Of a stretch of 64,000 nucleotides of DNA, positions 9,521 through 22,659 are shown one piece after another (within the stretch, counting starts at the first letter, position 1; every line of letters begins with the position of its first letter). The notes under the pieces were generated by a model that was given only the letters and a program-made list of their open reading frames with translations, was not told where the DNA came from and ran no database searches. Made by a program: the position numbers and the translations under genes. The stretch spans positions 5,518,001-5,582,000 of the forward strand of contig NC_049561.1 of the NCBI RefSeq assembly GCF_013368755.1, read 5' to 3'. Source of the DNA: Talaromyces rugulosus. Lineage: Eukaryota > Ascomycota > Eurotiomycetes > Eurotiales > Trichocomaceae.

Positions 9521-12500
9521 ATTATGGGACAAGAACGCAAAAGAAAAAGTTGATATGGTTTGGGTTTTTACGAGTTTCTTCTTGTGCTTGGCTTGGCAAT
9601 GCTAGGCTCGTTTTCTGTTGCCTGTTGGTAGTATCTATTTCGCGGACATGCAAGGATTGTTTGTATTGTATGACGGACGACCTTTTTATTTCTTATATCG
9701 ACTTTTAGATAATGACCTTTTCACTTTACTGAGTGCAAACATGTCTAGTAGATGACATCGTAGGTTTGACTTGGGCATGGGTATTCTGGGAGAGTGTTAA
9801 TTATCGTCAATGGCAGTAGTACTGTAGTAGAGCCCTTTCAGGGGTAGGATCATTAATTTTAGCCACGCCATATCAAGGCCCCGTCATTGTCCAGAATAAG
9901 TAAGAATGTGTCACCACCCCTCCCCCTTTTACTCCTTAGTACTGTGACACAGAAAAAGGAAAACCGAGGCAAGCCTCAATGTTCCGATGTCATGAAAAGC
10001 TAAAATGGAATCCTTCCTTAATTTCCGGTTCGAACTACTTGTCTGTCTAACAAATTTTTAACTTTTTTTGACCTGGAACCGTTACAGCTACCTACTGGTT
10101 AAGGTTTGACTTGTAAGAATAATAATCCAATGTGGTTTTTTTTTTAGCTTCGTTACACACCGGAAACGCTCAGCGTGCATACTTGGTTCTGCATGCCCTT
10201 TAATTTTCTTTTCTTTTGCCGCCTTTTTGTGTGAGGGTTGTGTGTGACTACTTCAGGGTAACCAGGTGGTCATGTCTGGTTTTTTTGTTTTTCGGCTGCA
10301 GGTTTCAATTGTAGACAGGGTCCGCGGAGACATGTGTGTGCGCAGGGCCGGAGGTCAAGGATGTAAGGGTGTCAAGGACATCAAAACTTGCGCCTTGTTT
10401 GCTACAGATGTCTCCTTTGGGAATGAGTAGAACATCCAACACCTTTTTTTGTGTGTGTCTAGAACGCTTAAGACCATATTTTTTTTGGCTGCTGCTGCTG
10501 CTACTGCTGAGCTAGGCTGCAGGCTGCAACGAAAATCTGCTGCGTCACTCTCACCGCACTTTCGGGCTCTCAAAGGCTTCATGCATAACATGCAGCTGCA
10601 CTGCAGATTGAGGCTGGACCTCCTGTCTATTTTTTGTTTTCCAGCTCTCCACCCTTTGATGAACTTCCCTCTTTGACTTGACTCAAAACCAGTGAACGTT
10701 CGGGGTTTTCTGTCACCGTTAGTTACTACCGGCAGATACATGATGTAAATTGATCCAACCACGGGGTCGGGCCTCCGGAGGTCGTGGACAGGCCAGATTA
10801 GAATGTTGATGAATGCAGTGTGCACTGGGATGTGTTGCAGTGGCGTATCATTGCGTTGCGTTGCTTTTGATGTCGACGGGCAAGAAATTTAGTCGCTTGC
10901 TTCGAAAATAACGCCTCGTCTCTTTTTTTTTTTTCTCTTGTTCGGTGGAAAAGAGGGTTGGCTGCTTTGTTCAAGAAAGAAAAGGCAAAAAAAAAAAGAG
11001 GAAGGCAATCAAACCGGACGGATGGACTGTCTTTTTTCCTTTTCTTTCAGTAGCCTCCCTTCTGTCCGGATGCCCTTTTCCAGTTTTGGTTTCTGTCATT
11101 GTCATTGTCATTGTTGTTGTTGCCGTTGTCTGCCAAGCCTCGTTGATATACTATTCGTGTGACAAAGAAAACTTTGGTTTGACTGGTTGAGAATGTACCG
11201 CCAGGAACTCGTGGCAAGACATGGGCTTGTCAGACAAGGCCTTTTTTTGTTGATAGTTACATGGCCATGTTATGTACCATGGCCTCCGATGCGTCATTGG
11301 AATGGACGGGATCTCGACATGGGTACGTACATGTATGCCCGGGCGTCCACTGGTGGATAAGTACATATCGGATATCCTAGACCTAGCCATTATTACGTCT
11401 TCAAAAACCAAGAAATTAAAAAAAGAAATAAAAAAAAGAAATAAAAAAAAAGAGAGACAACCTCCCTGCTCACACCCGTACATGTCATCGTGCTGAATGG
11501 AGACGGGAATGCCCCGTGCATTATTGCCCTGTACTATCCGGAATAGGCACTTACTCTGGGCAATGGCAGTCAATGCACCAAGAATAGACACTTGCGATAT
11601 TAATACAAATACTTAACAGCAACAATGAAGGCCAAACACGCTTGGACCTATTTTTTTCTTTTTTCTTTTTTGTAGATCGTTCCGTTTCCCCCGCGAAAAG
11701 GTATGGCTGTCCGGATAGCCTGATCAGTGGTAGATATGCAATCTCCGATCTTGCCTGGGAGAGACGGTACGTTATTAACCATAATCGACGGTGGTTAATT
11801 AACTACCTACTCGGCGATAATCAGACGGTAAAAATACGCGCATGGTATTGTCATTATTTGTCATTATTGGTAGACCGATACATGTAGGGTACCCTGTCCA
11901 AGACTGACGCGTCCTAACTAGATCCCTGCTCCCGACGCGTTTGGAGCAAACAACTCGGAGGGGCACGTGCTGTACGAGGGTGCTGTATACGAAATACGAG
12001 ATTGAGATATCAAATCGTCGACATCATGGCCCCGACAAGGTACAGCGGACCCCGCGTACCACCGGGAATAAGTCCAATGCTGTTGTAGTATTGTGTCGAT
12101 GCAATTAAATATTAATAGTGTGTTGGAAGATCGTCGATCGCCCCGTCTGTGATCGGCTCGGACGCTAGTCCATTTGTGGACTAGCCTCATCTTAGTCCTT
12201 ATTCCCAACCGGCGGCTACCCAGGACGGCGTATGCAGCGGTAACATACAGAAAAAACTCCCGGTCAGCACGCACTGCGGGGGGGTACCGTACGGTTTGCG
12301 ACAGTACGGTCACGGGTCTATCTATCCGGCTACCGACTGATCTCTGTTTCCTTCCGGCCCCTTCACCCTTCACCCTTCACCCTCGCTAAGATGTGATCAT
12401 CGCCTGTCTTTGATCATCAGCTCCCAGCGCCACCCCCATCATCGTTGGTTCGACGGCTCTGCTCGTCTTGATCGGACCCCTGCAATGAAGAGGCCATTAT

Positions 12501-15500
12501 TGTGACAAACTCTTGCCGCCCGGGCCTGTCAAGCGTCAGCCCGTCTGCTGCTAGTAGCCGCAACCTAAGACTCCACGCATTTGCAGGCATCATGATCAGA
12601 ATGCATACGGGCCAGCCACACACAAACGGCCCTGGATCTAGCCCTCTAGCCCTCGCTCGACTAATCTCTGGCAATTTGAAATAAACCGGCTCGGAAGGAC
12701 CCACAAGCCCGCGAGCTTCTCGCTGACAACTCGCCCAGGACAGCCTTCCAGCCTTCACTAGTGAGCATACCAGGCCGCTTGGGGAAGTTGTTGATTGTCT
12801 CTAGTCTTGCTTCCTATTGGAACGACCGCCCGGAGAGCTCCCGCCGAGGCTTTGTTTTTTACTTTTTTTCTTTTAACTGTTATTGTCTCTGATTCGGATT
12901 GGCGCCCGTCCCTCCATTTCCCGTTCTAGGTAAAGACTGTCCTGTCGGCCCGGAGCGCCTTTGGACACACTTATCCCCATAAGGCTGTGTTTGCCTGTTC
13001 TGTTAAGCTTCAACGCTAGAGCGAGGATGAAACATCACATCAGTGATAAATCTGGCATGACTAGTGACAGCAGATCTGGAATTAAATGGGCTCCTCTCAG
13101 AAACCCTGTCTATCCGATAAAGCGGAACAATCACACCCAACCCCCCGGTCGGTCAGCTTAATTTTAACCTTCTGCGTGATCGGTGAGAGAAAAACGCCAC
13201 CGCATATGTATACTTGCCTATTTTGGCATTTACTGGCTCGCTGGCCGCTCTGTTCCGTCGGACTTGGCTCGCCCTCACCCACCTTTTCTGTCTTTTTTTA
13301 AAGCTCTGACGTCTATCTGCACATCACTGGCTCGGCATTCTTGACGATCACGCGGCGGGCCCCAGAATATTCACCTCCATCATTCGGATGACTGCTTTAG
13401 CGCCAATAGGAATGTCATGGCGCCTACGCAGAGCATCCGTTTCCGAACATACATCTGCCTGAAAGGGCATTTGCAAGGAATTGATGCCACAGCGAAGTAA
13501 ATTTGTTCTTTCCAAAAACTCTTTTGCTTTCTTGCGTTTTCTGTCTCTCATTGGCTCACTTTCTTTTTTAGTGATTCAGAAATGTTCCTGCAGCAGCCGA
13601 ATTATGATTCACAACGCATCTGGCTATTGATCTATTGATCCGGGACTATAGTTCAGCCGTTTAGAGTCCCTTGTCTTTTTTCGGTCCGTGGCCGAACGCA
13701 AGTTCTGGCTGGGTACAGGCATTCTCGAAAGCCAACGAACCTTCCACCTTGGGTTAGGTGTTTCGGCTGCGGGTCTTTACAGCCTACTTGTTGTGTGCCT
13801 TACACTTTTGGCGCGTCTTTGGCAGCTGATATGCAGCCCGCGCCTGTGGCTCTCCATTGCACGAAAAAGGACATGGGAAAAAAAAGAAAACAAAAAAAGA
13901 GGGAAAAACAAGCCGGCCAGGGCCGCCAGGCCCAGTATACTTCTCCTCAACCACAACGGTCTAGTCCGCATTAGTAAATCCCCATTGGTGTTGAATTTTG
14001 TCTAGGATGTACTATCTTTCTTCATTGGTGTGGAGAAAAAAACGATCAAGGGTGGTGCGTGCGCGCGTGCGGACCCAGGGTAACGCATTGGTTTAGGTTT
14101 TCCTGACATGCAGAGTACATTTAAAATACATGTGTGGTCAATGCCTGGTCTCGTAGTATGGTTGGACTGGGTTCAGGAGACTACTAGACAAGATTGTTCC
14201 CAGGACATGGGCCCAACGGTCGAGCTAGCAATCATTGCTTTTACCAGGGTTAGAAACAGATATCAGTCCTCAAAGTCCCTCCGGTGGTTGTCTTAGGGAG
14301 CATCACTTCTTCTTTTTTTTTTTTTTTCACACACTCTCTGCCTCATTCTTTTAAGAAAACTCATCCTCTTGGGGAACTTTCTTGGTTTTGCATCAGCAGG
14401 TACATTGGGCGCTGCCCAATTAACGAACACTCACCTCGCACAATAGTCAGCAGCTTTGCTGACACTTCCAACTTACTTGCTGCTTACTTCTTAAACCCCC
14501 GTTTTCACTCGTCCTTGCCAGCTCTTGTGAAACAAGACCATCACACAAGTAACATCGTGAAATCTTTTCTAGCGACGTTTGTGTGTCTGTCAGCCCCGGA
14601 GTACAAGTCTGGTTAACTAAAAGTCCCTGGACACAAGTCTTCGGAGGAAGACTGTCACATTACGAATTGCTTATTTGCAATCACTGGTACGGATTTATTA
14701 TATATCTATCTCACAAGTCCTAGCCCTTTTTAGTTATTATCGTTGCTGTGTCTTCTTGACTTGTTATTTTGGATATACTGTTTGTTTCCTTCACCTCTTC
14801 TCTTCTTTCCGGTCCCTAGGGTATTTCATCTTAGGGTTGATTCATCTGATCGCGAATACATTTCTGGAACCACCATCATGGCACTGCTTAGTGCTCTCGA
14901 GGCACGGGAAGTTGCTGGATCGGTTTCAAACCCGCTCGGAGAAATGTTTGATTGTCTATTTGATCAACACTGACATCATAGTGATCATCTACGAGTGCTG
15001 TGTTTGTTCTGCCCCTGTCATCTGTGATTCCTTCTTCCTCAGTTTTTCCCTCTCCCTTTTTCTCTCATGTCAACATGCGTCTTAAAAAGCGGGCTCTGAT
15101 CATTGCGATCAATGTCCGGTGTTTTACACAGCAAGATGATTCTCACTTGTCTCTTCTACCTTGAGGATACTGCTAACGAGACCGGGCAGCTCTACTATAG
15201 GCACCGTCCTCGGGCTTCATCTCAGGTGTATTATTATACGAACCTGAAATCCCTGCACTGTCGTCGCTTGCCAACCGACTCCTATAGCACACCAGACACT
15301 GACTGGGACCTCCATGAACCAAGACCAACCTATTCGCTAGCTACAAACAATACACCTCAATCAAGAGGATCTTTTTTGGCCGTCATTTACTTACTAAAGC
15401 CCACACAAACACCATTCATACAATCAAGAAAGCCCTCCCAGGCGGATTCAAACCCGATGCATAGTAAGCTTGATTTTCCGATTTTCCGATTTTTACTTGC

Positions 15501-15948
15501 CCTGTATTTGCCTGTTTTTGTTCGGTTTTATTTGTTTTTTTTCACTCGGCCTAGCAAAATGTGATTGGAAGGTCATTCTGGACGTTCTGCGTGCGTTTGC
15601 GCCGCCCACCTTTTTTTTTTTTTTTTTTTCGGCGCTGGTTGGACCCCTGTCGAGGGCGGCTGCAAGATGGCGAGTCCGGTGTACTTTTTATTGCTGGTCA
15701 CACAAAGGACCCATACCTTGACGCCGACTTCAAATGGGACCAACATCGCTGCTCTCTGTCTTCCTGTTTCTGTCGGTCTTCGTTTGGCCTGCCGCTCTGC
15801 TGCGCCGCGAGATCCTCTGTCGGTAAATAGAGGTTTCTCTATTTTCTTTTTCTTCTTGTTTTAAACGTGCCGCTGCGTCTGATTCTCTGCCATTATTTAT
15901 CTACTACATTCGCAAGGCTAACAACCCATTGTTTCTTTGCGCCTCAGC
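9521..15948. other. 6.4-kb gene-free region upstream of the Ndt80-type factor
   Basis: No supported coding gene, tRNA or rRNA. The DNA has many T/TC-rich runs (for example T19 at 15611-15629), a triple CTTCACC repeat at 12361-12381, TGTCAT repeats near 11096-11113, and many short frames (upstream-ORF candidates) between 14.7 and 15.9 kb. The right part (about 14-15.9 kb) is pyrimidine-rich, like long fungal 5' leaders, and I infer it is leader and promoter of the gene at 15,949. A missing first coding exon of that gene may lie here. Confidence 0.55.
12361..12381 (+). repeat. Short tandem repeat (CTTCACC)3
   Basis: Three exact head-to-tail copies of the 7-mer CTTCACC. Minor; no function assigned. 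Confidence 0.9.
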
Positions 15949-18333
15949 TTTGTTGCAAAGTCAGCCTTTCCATCTAGACTACCCCCCCTCGTCCTCGGAG
16001 ACCGATTGTATTGGTCACCAGCGGCAGTTCTCGTCCCCAGCCACCTTTCCGACCGAAGAAGAAGGCCATAGTCGTCGGATCGACGTCCTTGGCCACCAGT
16101 TTTCTCACCAGGGCGCGTCGACTTCTGCTACCGGCCTGCCATACAGCAGCTCGCCGGGCTCTGGGCTGCAGGATGCTCCGTAAGTTGTTTGTTGCTTTGT
16201 ACCCTGCAAACCTCGTGCTTATGCGTCCGGCCTTGCGTGGCTTGTGGAAATCTGCAGGCTTGCAGATTTGACTGGTTTTTTCTGTCTTTTTTCCCTCTTT
16301 CGCACATTGTATTTTATCATTCTGCAATTCTCCTTATTCTTGAGCTTCTCCGGACGTCGTTGTGATTACCTTGCCCATGCAAATATCATCTACTTTTCCC
16401 CTCCCAACTACAACACGGAACCTTTTTTCACACTTTCATACCTAAATACACCTCTTTTTCTGACGGGATTTCTCGATCAACAGGTTCCCTCCAAATTCGG
16501 GGCTTCTCATGAGCGGAGCCACCAGCTCTACAGGGTCATACCATCCGGGATACACGAGCGACGTGACACTACCCGAAACAATCATCCCTACGCCTTCGTC
16601 TATTTATTCGCAGCCGTCATTTTCTTGGAACGACAGAATGCCTGGGTACCAGTCCAACCCTAGGATCCCTGCTCTGTATGTACCTTCCCCAAACCTGGTT
16701 TTGCGAATTTGCAAAGTTAATCGTTTGCGTTTGAAATAGGCTGCCATCTGCAGACCTCTCACGGCCACTTGGTGGGCATGGAACGCCGATTTCGAATGGA
16801 ACCACTGTCATCGGCAGGGACAACTACCCCGAGGCATATGCCCTAAGCAGCCGGCCCTATCAGTCACCTGCCGGCGTCAACAACATGTCTCATTATCCCT
16901 ACAACTCCAGCATGCCCTCAAGCCTTGGAACCCCGCTCGAGTCGTCAAACTCGATGTACAGTACCTCCAGCTATGGCCATTCTTACCCTTCGACGCAGCC
17001 AGAGGCTCCGCCGTTTCGCGAAACTACCATGCATCACCAGGTGATCAACGACAGTTCCCAGCCGGTTCAGCTTAGCATTCAAGCAAAAATCCACAAGGGA
17101 TTCTTTCAGGTTGAAGAAAAATGGACGTGTTACCGCCGCAACTATTTCTCCGTCACTTGCTTCTTTAACATGCAGCCCTGGGATCCCAACTCGACATACT
17201 ACACCCAGCAAGGGCCCGGTCAGCACCATGAACGGATCAGAGACTTCGCCATGTCGATTTCTGCCGTTGTCAGTGGGTCAGATAACGATATTCGCGAGCT
17301 AGTTCAGCACTCGCCTAAAAGAGATAAACAATCTGAGAAAAAGCCAGATAGGATTATCCTTCAACCTCATTGCCCTAATGTGCTGAGTTCGAATGCCGGA
17401 CCATCGGGCTCGGTGTTTGGGATACCACAATCTACAGGAAGTATGCCGTTTGATTGTAACTCGCAATATGCCATGCCTCTGAATACACAGCCACCCATGC
17501 AACATACATTCGAGCGCATCCAGTTCCAAAAGGCAACAGCGAACAACGGCAAACGCAGGGCCCAGCAGCAATACTACAATCTTGTAGTGGAGCTGTGGGC
17601 TAACGTTAGTAAAAACACGGAGAAATGGGTGCTAATCGCAACCAAACATTCCGATGAAATGGTGGTGCGTGGAAGATCGCCTGGACATTACAAAGACAGC
17701 CGTCGAGATAGCTCGGCTAGTATGGGGGATAGCGGTGGTGGTTCGGGTGGTGACCCCGGGCAAACCCTGTTACCACCGCAGAACCCTATGAGACAGCAGT
17801 CGTATGCGCAAACACCCTTTATGCCGTATGATTCCCGGCGTGGTGATTCTCACTACACCGCTGGGAACGGGACAACAGCGTCGTCAACAACATCACACCA
17901 TCGCCAGCGTCGAATTGACTCGGTTGGCGGCCATTCCCCCGACGGAATGAGCCCTCTAATGTCATCGTCCTCATCTCTATCCCCATTTGACCTAGTCTTT
18001 AGTGAACCCATGGAGGGCACCGATTCCACCGACGGGCTCTCCACCAGCCACTATCACGACGGGCGTAAAAAGTCGTCAAGCACACTAAGCAACCAGAGCC
18101 ATATGTGCTTAGACCTCAATTCTCACTCGCACAGCCAAGAAGATGTTCCTCGAGCATTCGAAGATATATTTGATCCGATGGTGGCCAGCTACCAAAGCGA
18201 AAAGGACGATGGACAGCAACAGCAGTATTTGAAGCGTCAGCTTGCTCCTCTTACGCATGATAGCTCAGCTGCGCGGGCTGGTGCTGGGTCTTATCCGCGC
18301 TTTGATCCTGTGCAGAACAGTCTACGTGCTTGA
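15949..18333 (+). CDS. xprG: Ndt80/PhoG-family transcription factor, XprG/VIB-1-like (5' end unresolved)
   Basis: p53-like DNA-binding regulator. In Aspergillus XprG controls extracellular proteases on starvation; Neurospora VIB-1 controls heterokaryon incompatibility and carbon response. Exons seen: 15949-16179, 16484-16675 and 16740-18333, joined in phase. The Ndt80 DNA-binding domain starts at PVQLSIQAKIHKGFFQVEEK and includes WTCYRRNYFSVTCFF, FERIQFQKATANNGKRRAQQ, QQYYNLVVELWANV and VVRGRSPGHYKDS, the arginine-rich end of the fold. N- and C-terminal regions are Ser/Gly/Gln-rich and disordered. No ATG precedes the first visible exon in frame, so a start exon is missing; the left boundary is the cag acceptor at 15946-15948, but gtcag at 15961 is also possible. 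A donor-like gtaaat at 15823 suggests an upstream exon. The first visible intron (16180-16483) is long at 304 bp. Confidence 0.85.
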
Positions 18334-21300
18334 ATTATCTGCACCGCAAAAAGAAAACTAGGGTCCAAATTTTGGGCCAATTTGATGAAATTTTCTCCCC
18401 TCATCGACAGGACGAACCACTGTTGTGATTATCTGTAGGGCTGGATTTGGCAATGGAGTTTTTTACTGTTTCCTTTTGTCTTTTTTTTTTTTTTTGGTAA
18501 AAACGAAAAATAGCCATGTTTTTCTCCCCCTTATCTTTATCTATTTTATTTACTATTGCTTTTTATGTTCACCCCCTGGGCAATTTACTTGTCTAACGAT
18601 ACGATTATTATGAGGAACTGGGGATATCTATTTTTTTTTCAGCAAGGGCCGGGGAGTTTCCTTTTCAAATTATTATGTGAATTTATTTTGACGGTCAGGA
18701 CTGGAAACACTGGGTCGATGATTTGGGTTAATTATACTGTTCTTTTTTTTTTATAAAAAGAAACTGTACTATATTATCCGTGCTTGCACTTCTTGTATAT
18801 TATTAGTGGTTCTTTTTTTTTCTGTCAAGTACATGGCATGGCATGGCATGGATTCATGTCATGTATTTCGGGAATTTTACATATGCATGACATTGCTCCT
18901 AAGATCAAGCAATACTAGTTTCTTGTAGATGACGGAGCTTTTTTTTCTTTTCTTTTCTTTTTCTTTCTTTTTTTGAGGCTTCATGTAACACCGGGACAGG
19001 CACGAGTTGTGCTACTTTAGCATTAAGACAAGCATCATCTAGAATTAATGGTGTAACTAGCTATGCAATGCGGCTACCTAGATCGGCAGAAGTGATATAA
19101 CAACAACAAGACAGATTTACAGGGGCTGACTAGTATGTAGATGTACGTTAATGAGATACAAGAATTAACATTTGAACCAAACAAAGCTGTATGTTTCAGA
19201 ACGGCGAGCAGGGTGCCATGTGGTTTGAAATTGACAGAACCAGGGGTCTACGCTAGCTCGAGAGCCGTTGATCTGTTGGTGAAACAATGATACTACCAGT
19301 CTGAGAAACAGAAGTATTATAATTCTTGGCTTGTCACCTTAAATGTATATTAACTACTTCTCTATATTCACATGTGCAAGTACAGATATGCGTATCTATA
19401 GAATACAGATGTAGATTTGTCTATACATGTTCGTACATGTATGTACACTGTACTGTATCTTTTCTCCTTGTAAGCACTACTCAAACCGTCTCCATCAGTA
19501 ATGGCAGCTGGTAGATGCAGAAGAAACAGTGTCGGAATAAACCGACAAGCAACGCTTACTCGAACCATCCCAGTCCTTGCACACATCCAATCACCATGCA
19601 TATCATCATACTTGACAGGTTTTTTGCCCCCGGTCGGCGGCCTCTTTTTTCCAAATAGTGCTGTCAATGAAACTCAAAAAGTATCCTTACAACCAATAGA
19701 TACTTTACAACCATGGTCATGGCTTTTTTTGTATTGCATGATCTGAACCATCTCTGACAGTGCCGCGTTTTTGGGTGTTTGACACGGACCCTCTTAACTG
19801 GTGGCGTGTTGCAGCGAAAAGATCAAGAAAAAGGTCTTTCATAAGCTCAGTCCCAATTTTTGAGCGCGTGAGCAGTAAGAAATCTCCTTGCTGAAAGATT
19901 ACTGGCGAAGAAAAAAAACACATTCCTCGTCTTCCGGGGCCAAAAAAAACGTCAGTCAGCCAACGGCGGTCAAAGGTCGTGGCCATGACAGATATGATAT
20001 GCTGGCATCCGCGGCTTTGACCGGATGGAAGATGTCTGGGCAATAAGACGGGCGAATTGGAAAGTCTGGTCGATCTGCCAGCTGGCTTTTATAAGATACA
20101 TCAAGTGATCGGGTTGCTGCAAATGCAGGGTCATGGGCCTGATTAGTTTCGCCACATCCCTTACGAAAAGAGTCAAATTTATGGTAAAGCATTATACGCA
20201 TTTTTACTATTCTCTGTAATGGTTCTGAGAGGAGAGCTAGCTAGGACGTAATACCGAGAAGGGGCGGGCACCCCAATGTCAGTGTTTTTTTTTTTTTTTT
20301 GACTTGATTCGCACAGTTTCGCCTCTATCACCTTTCCACCACCCCTTGCCTTTCCTTTCGTGTTACGACCATAATAGCTTGTTTCTTTTTGGAAGCACTA
20401 CTAGTGCTCGCCTGTTGTGTAACTAATACAGGGTGGAAAACAGTGTCTGTGTGACATTCAGAAAGAAGAAACCTGCTGTCCCAAAACCAGATGGGCGGCT
20501 GGAGCCGACGGGGTTGGGTTGCACAAGACGATGATCATGATCATGACGTTATTAGTATTTGAAGGTTTGAAAATGTTCTATAATTGATGCTGCTACTGTG
20601 AGTTTTGATGATAATTTATTCTAGGATCGGCGTGGCTGAATAGGTTTTTTCTATACGATGATGTCTTGTAAGCTGAGAAATTTCGTAAATAAGATGTAAA
20701 TGTTCAGAGTGTGTAATTTTCTTAAGGCTAACCTGGACTGTTAATCTACTCATATCGTTCGTATTGGCAGATGGTGCCGGCACCGAGCAGGCCGTTAGTC
20801 GTCCTGGCGATAGCGTCCTATTTCAGAAATCTATGATAAATGAAAGTGTGTTTAAAGCATTCCTGCAGAATCTTGAAGGAAAAATAAACAATGTAGCAAG
20901 GTCGATAAAATTGTCTACTGAATCCTTAGGCCAAGTCGCATCAATGCCAAGTCCGCGTGGAATAGGTGAGGTCAAATGCTGTATTGAGGCGATCCTTACT
21001 TCCTTATTCGGCTAGATTGAGGTTATATCACAAGTTGCAAACATCTCAAGTGATTTATTATGTATAAGAACTATATAGATTTTGCTCACTAACTATCATA
21101 TGAAATTTATTGGACAAAAAAGGCCTTATAAATCTACCACCTTCCATTATATTGATGAACCTGACAGTTCTTACAACTCACTTCGTGTTCACTTATTTAT
21201 ATCAATCTATAAATTAGTATGCCCATACACATCTCAACTTGGCGAATACTTTATCAGACCTCACCCGGGCTAGATGTGATTTCTTGATATGTGACAGCGA

Positions 21301-21399
21301 CCAACAACCAGTTAGTGACATGGTGTGCTGGAACCTGTTCTTCAAGATTGTTACCGCCCTCGAAACACCATCTTCGCCATCAACAGCAAGTCCCCAGAA
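18334..21399. other. Gene-poor 3-kb region
   Basis: 3' flank of the Ndt80-type gene, with long T/CT tracts (about 18480-18496, 18940-18975, 20286-20300) and four CATGG copies at 18832-18851. An 83-residue frame at 20764-21015 and others lack family resemblance. From about 20.5 kb the DNA becomes more AT-rich and marks the start of the accessory block. Confidence 0.5.
18832..18851 (+). repeat. Tandem repeat (CATGG)4
   Basis: Four perfect head-to-tail copies of CATGG, about 500 bp after the stop codon of the Ndt80-type gene, next to T-rich runs. No function assigned. Confidence 0.9.
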
Positions 21400-22200
21400 A
21401 GGGATTCAAACCATGAGCGCCGCCCAGTGCCAGGGTTTTGAAAATGTCGCTGCCCTTACTTATGCCGCCATAAATCCATACTTCGCACCTCTTCTTCCCT
21501 GTAACCGGAGAAATGGCACCCTCTACACATTCGGGCAGGGAGTCAAGAGTCGTCAGGACTGATTCAAGCTGTCAACCGCTGTTGTTAGAGACAATGATGC
21601 CAATATGAGCCGCGGAACTGAGGGCCAACTGCACATCCTCAGCAGTTGTAGTTCCTTTTAATCAGATTTCCATTTTGGTTAGAGAACGAAGACATGGGAG
21701 TGTTTCATCTCAGGTAATCGAGTCATCTGATCAGCATTAAATGGATGAAATAAAATACCGTTCTCATTGCCATCATCCTTGGTTGTGTTGGCCCCAACAA
21801 CATACTGAACTAGCGGTCCCACTGACGCATCGTCGAAATTGGTCATTTTCAAATGAGACGGCATGCAAAAGTCATTCCTCATGTGGTTGTATCCATTTCC
21901 TAGTCACGGGGTATTGCACGTCAACAGAAGCGACGGCATAACCAACCATTTAGCTATCTATCTCCAGCTTGCTTGCTTTATACCCTCCAGCGTTGTTGTC
22001 GCAAACGTGGACACGCCATGGCCACACCGGCTTTGGTATCTTCACCATCAGGGTGCGCAAGACGCTGCATGCCAGATAGTGAAATTGCAAGAGGAATGAT
22101 ATGGGCTTTCCAACCAGCCTTGAGCAGGAGCTGGCCTGCGAGACATCTCTAAGCAATCGTGGGTGGATTTTATATTCACTATAAGCTGGCATCTCTGTTA
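21400..22200 (-). pseudogene. Broken FMN-dependent 2-hydroxy-acid dehydrogenase (lactate dehydrogenase/cytochrome b2 type)
   Basis: Family fragments occur in the correct N-to-C order on the minus strand but in different frames, with stops between them. Near 22190-22130 is AYSEYKIHPRLLRDVS, and near 22110-22050 LAISLSGMQRLAHPDGE, the conserved FMN-barrel strands. Near 21875-21830 is MPSHLKMTNFDD. Near 21650-21580 is TTTAEDVQLALSS followed by IIVSNN, where active copies have the SNHGGR active-site loop; here the His is Asn. Near 21565-21410 are VLTTLDSLPECVEG and YGGISKGSDIFKTLALG, the FMN phosphate region. Intact enzymes are about 380-400 residues with the same order. At least three frame changes and in-frame stops make a functional product implausible. 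Boundaries are approximate. Confidence 0.8.
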
Positions 22201-22659
22201 GCTCTATAGGCAGTGCCAGTCTCCATCCCGTCAGTAAAATAGCCTTCAATATATTGATTAGTGAATCTTAATTTGCTTTCTGTACAATGATGCTGTCATT
22301 TAGTTCAGCTTTACTCGTACAGCATCCTCGAGATCCTAGATGCAAATTGTGTTTGTAGCCATGGTGAATTTTACAACATGCAAGGAATCACGTTTCGACA
22401 CAGAAAATAGAAAGAAACGATAAATAAGGTTTACAAAATCCACCATAACTTCAAAACTAATGCATGCAGCAGCTCTGACATCAGCCGGGACAACGCAACG
22501 ATCATTTCGCAATGCATTAGCTAAAATCCATGACAACTAAATATGGGCTAATTTTGTTTATTTTCTTTAATTTGACTTTAATCGACGTTCTCCAGCGATG
22601 GTGAGAGAAATTCCCAAGTTTCGACTTTATGTGGAAACGGCTCGATGATATGCTACAAT

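Noticed and set aside
8738..9532. 264-codon minus-strand frame across eIF3g
   Set aside because: Runs through two confirmed introns of eIF3g on the opposite strand and has low-complexity Ser/Leu/Lys content.
15565..15864. MASPVYF.. frame as first exon of the Ndt80-type gene
   Set aside because: Ends in phase 0 at the gtaaat donor, whereas the acceptor at 15948 needs phase 1; composition is hydrophobic, unlike Ndt80-family N-termini. Kept only as an unresolved possibility.
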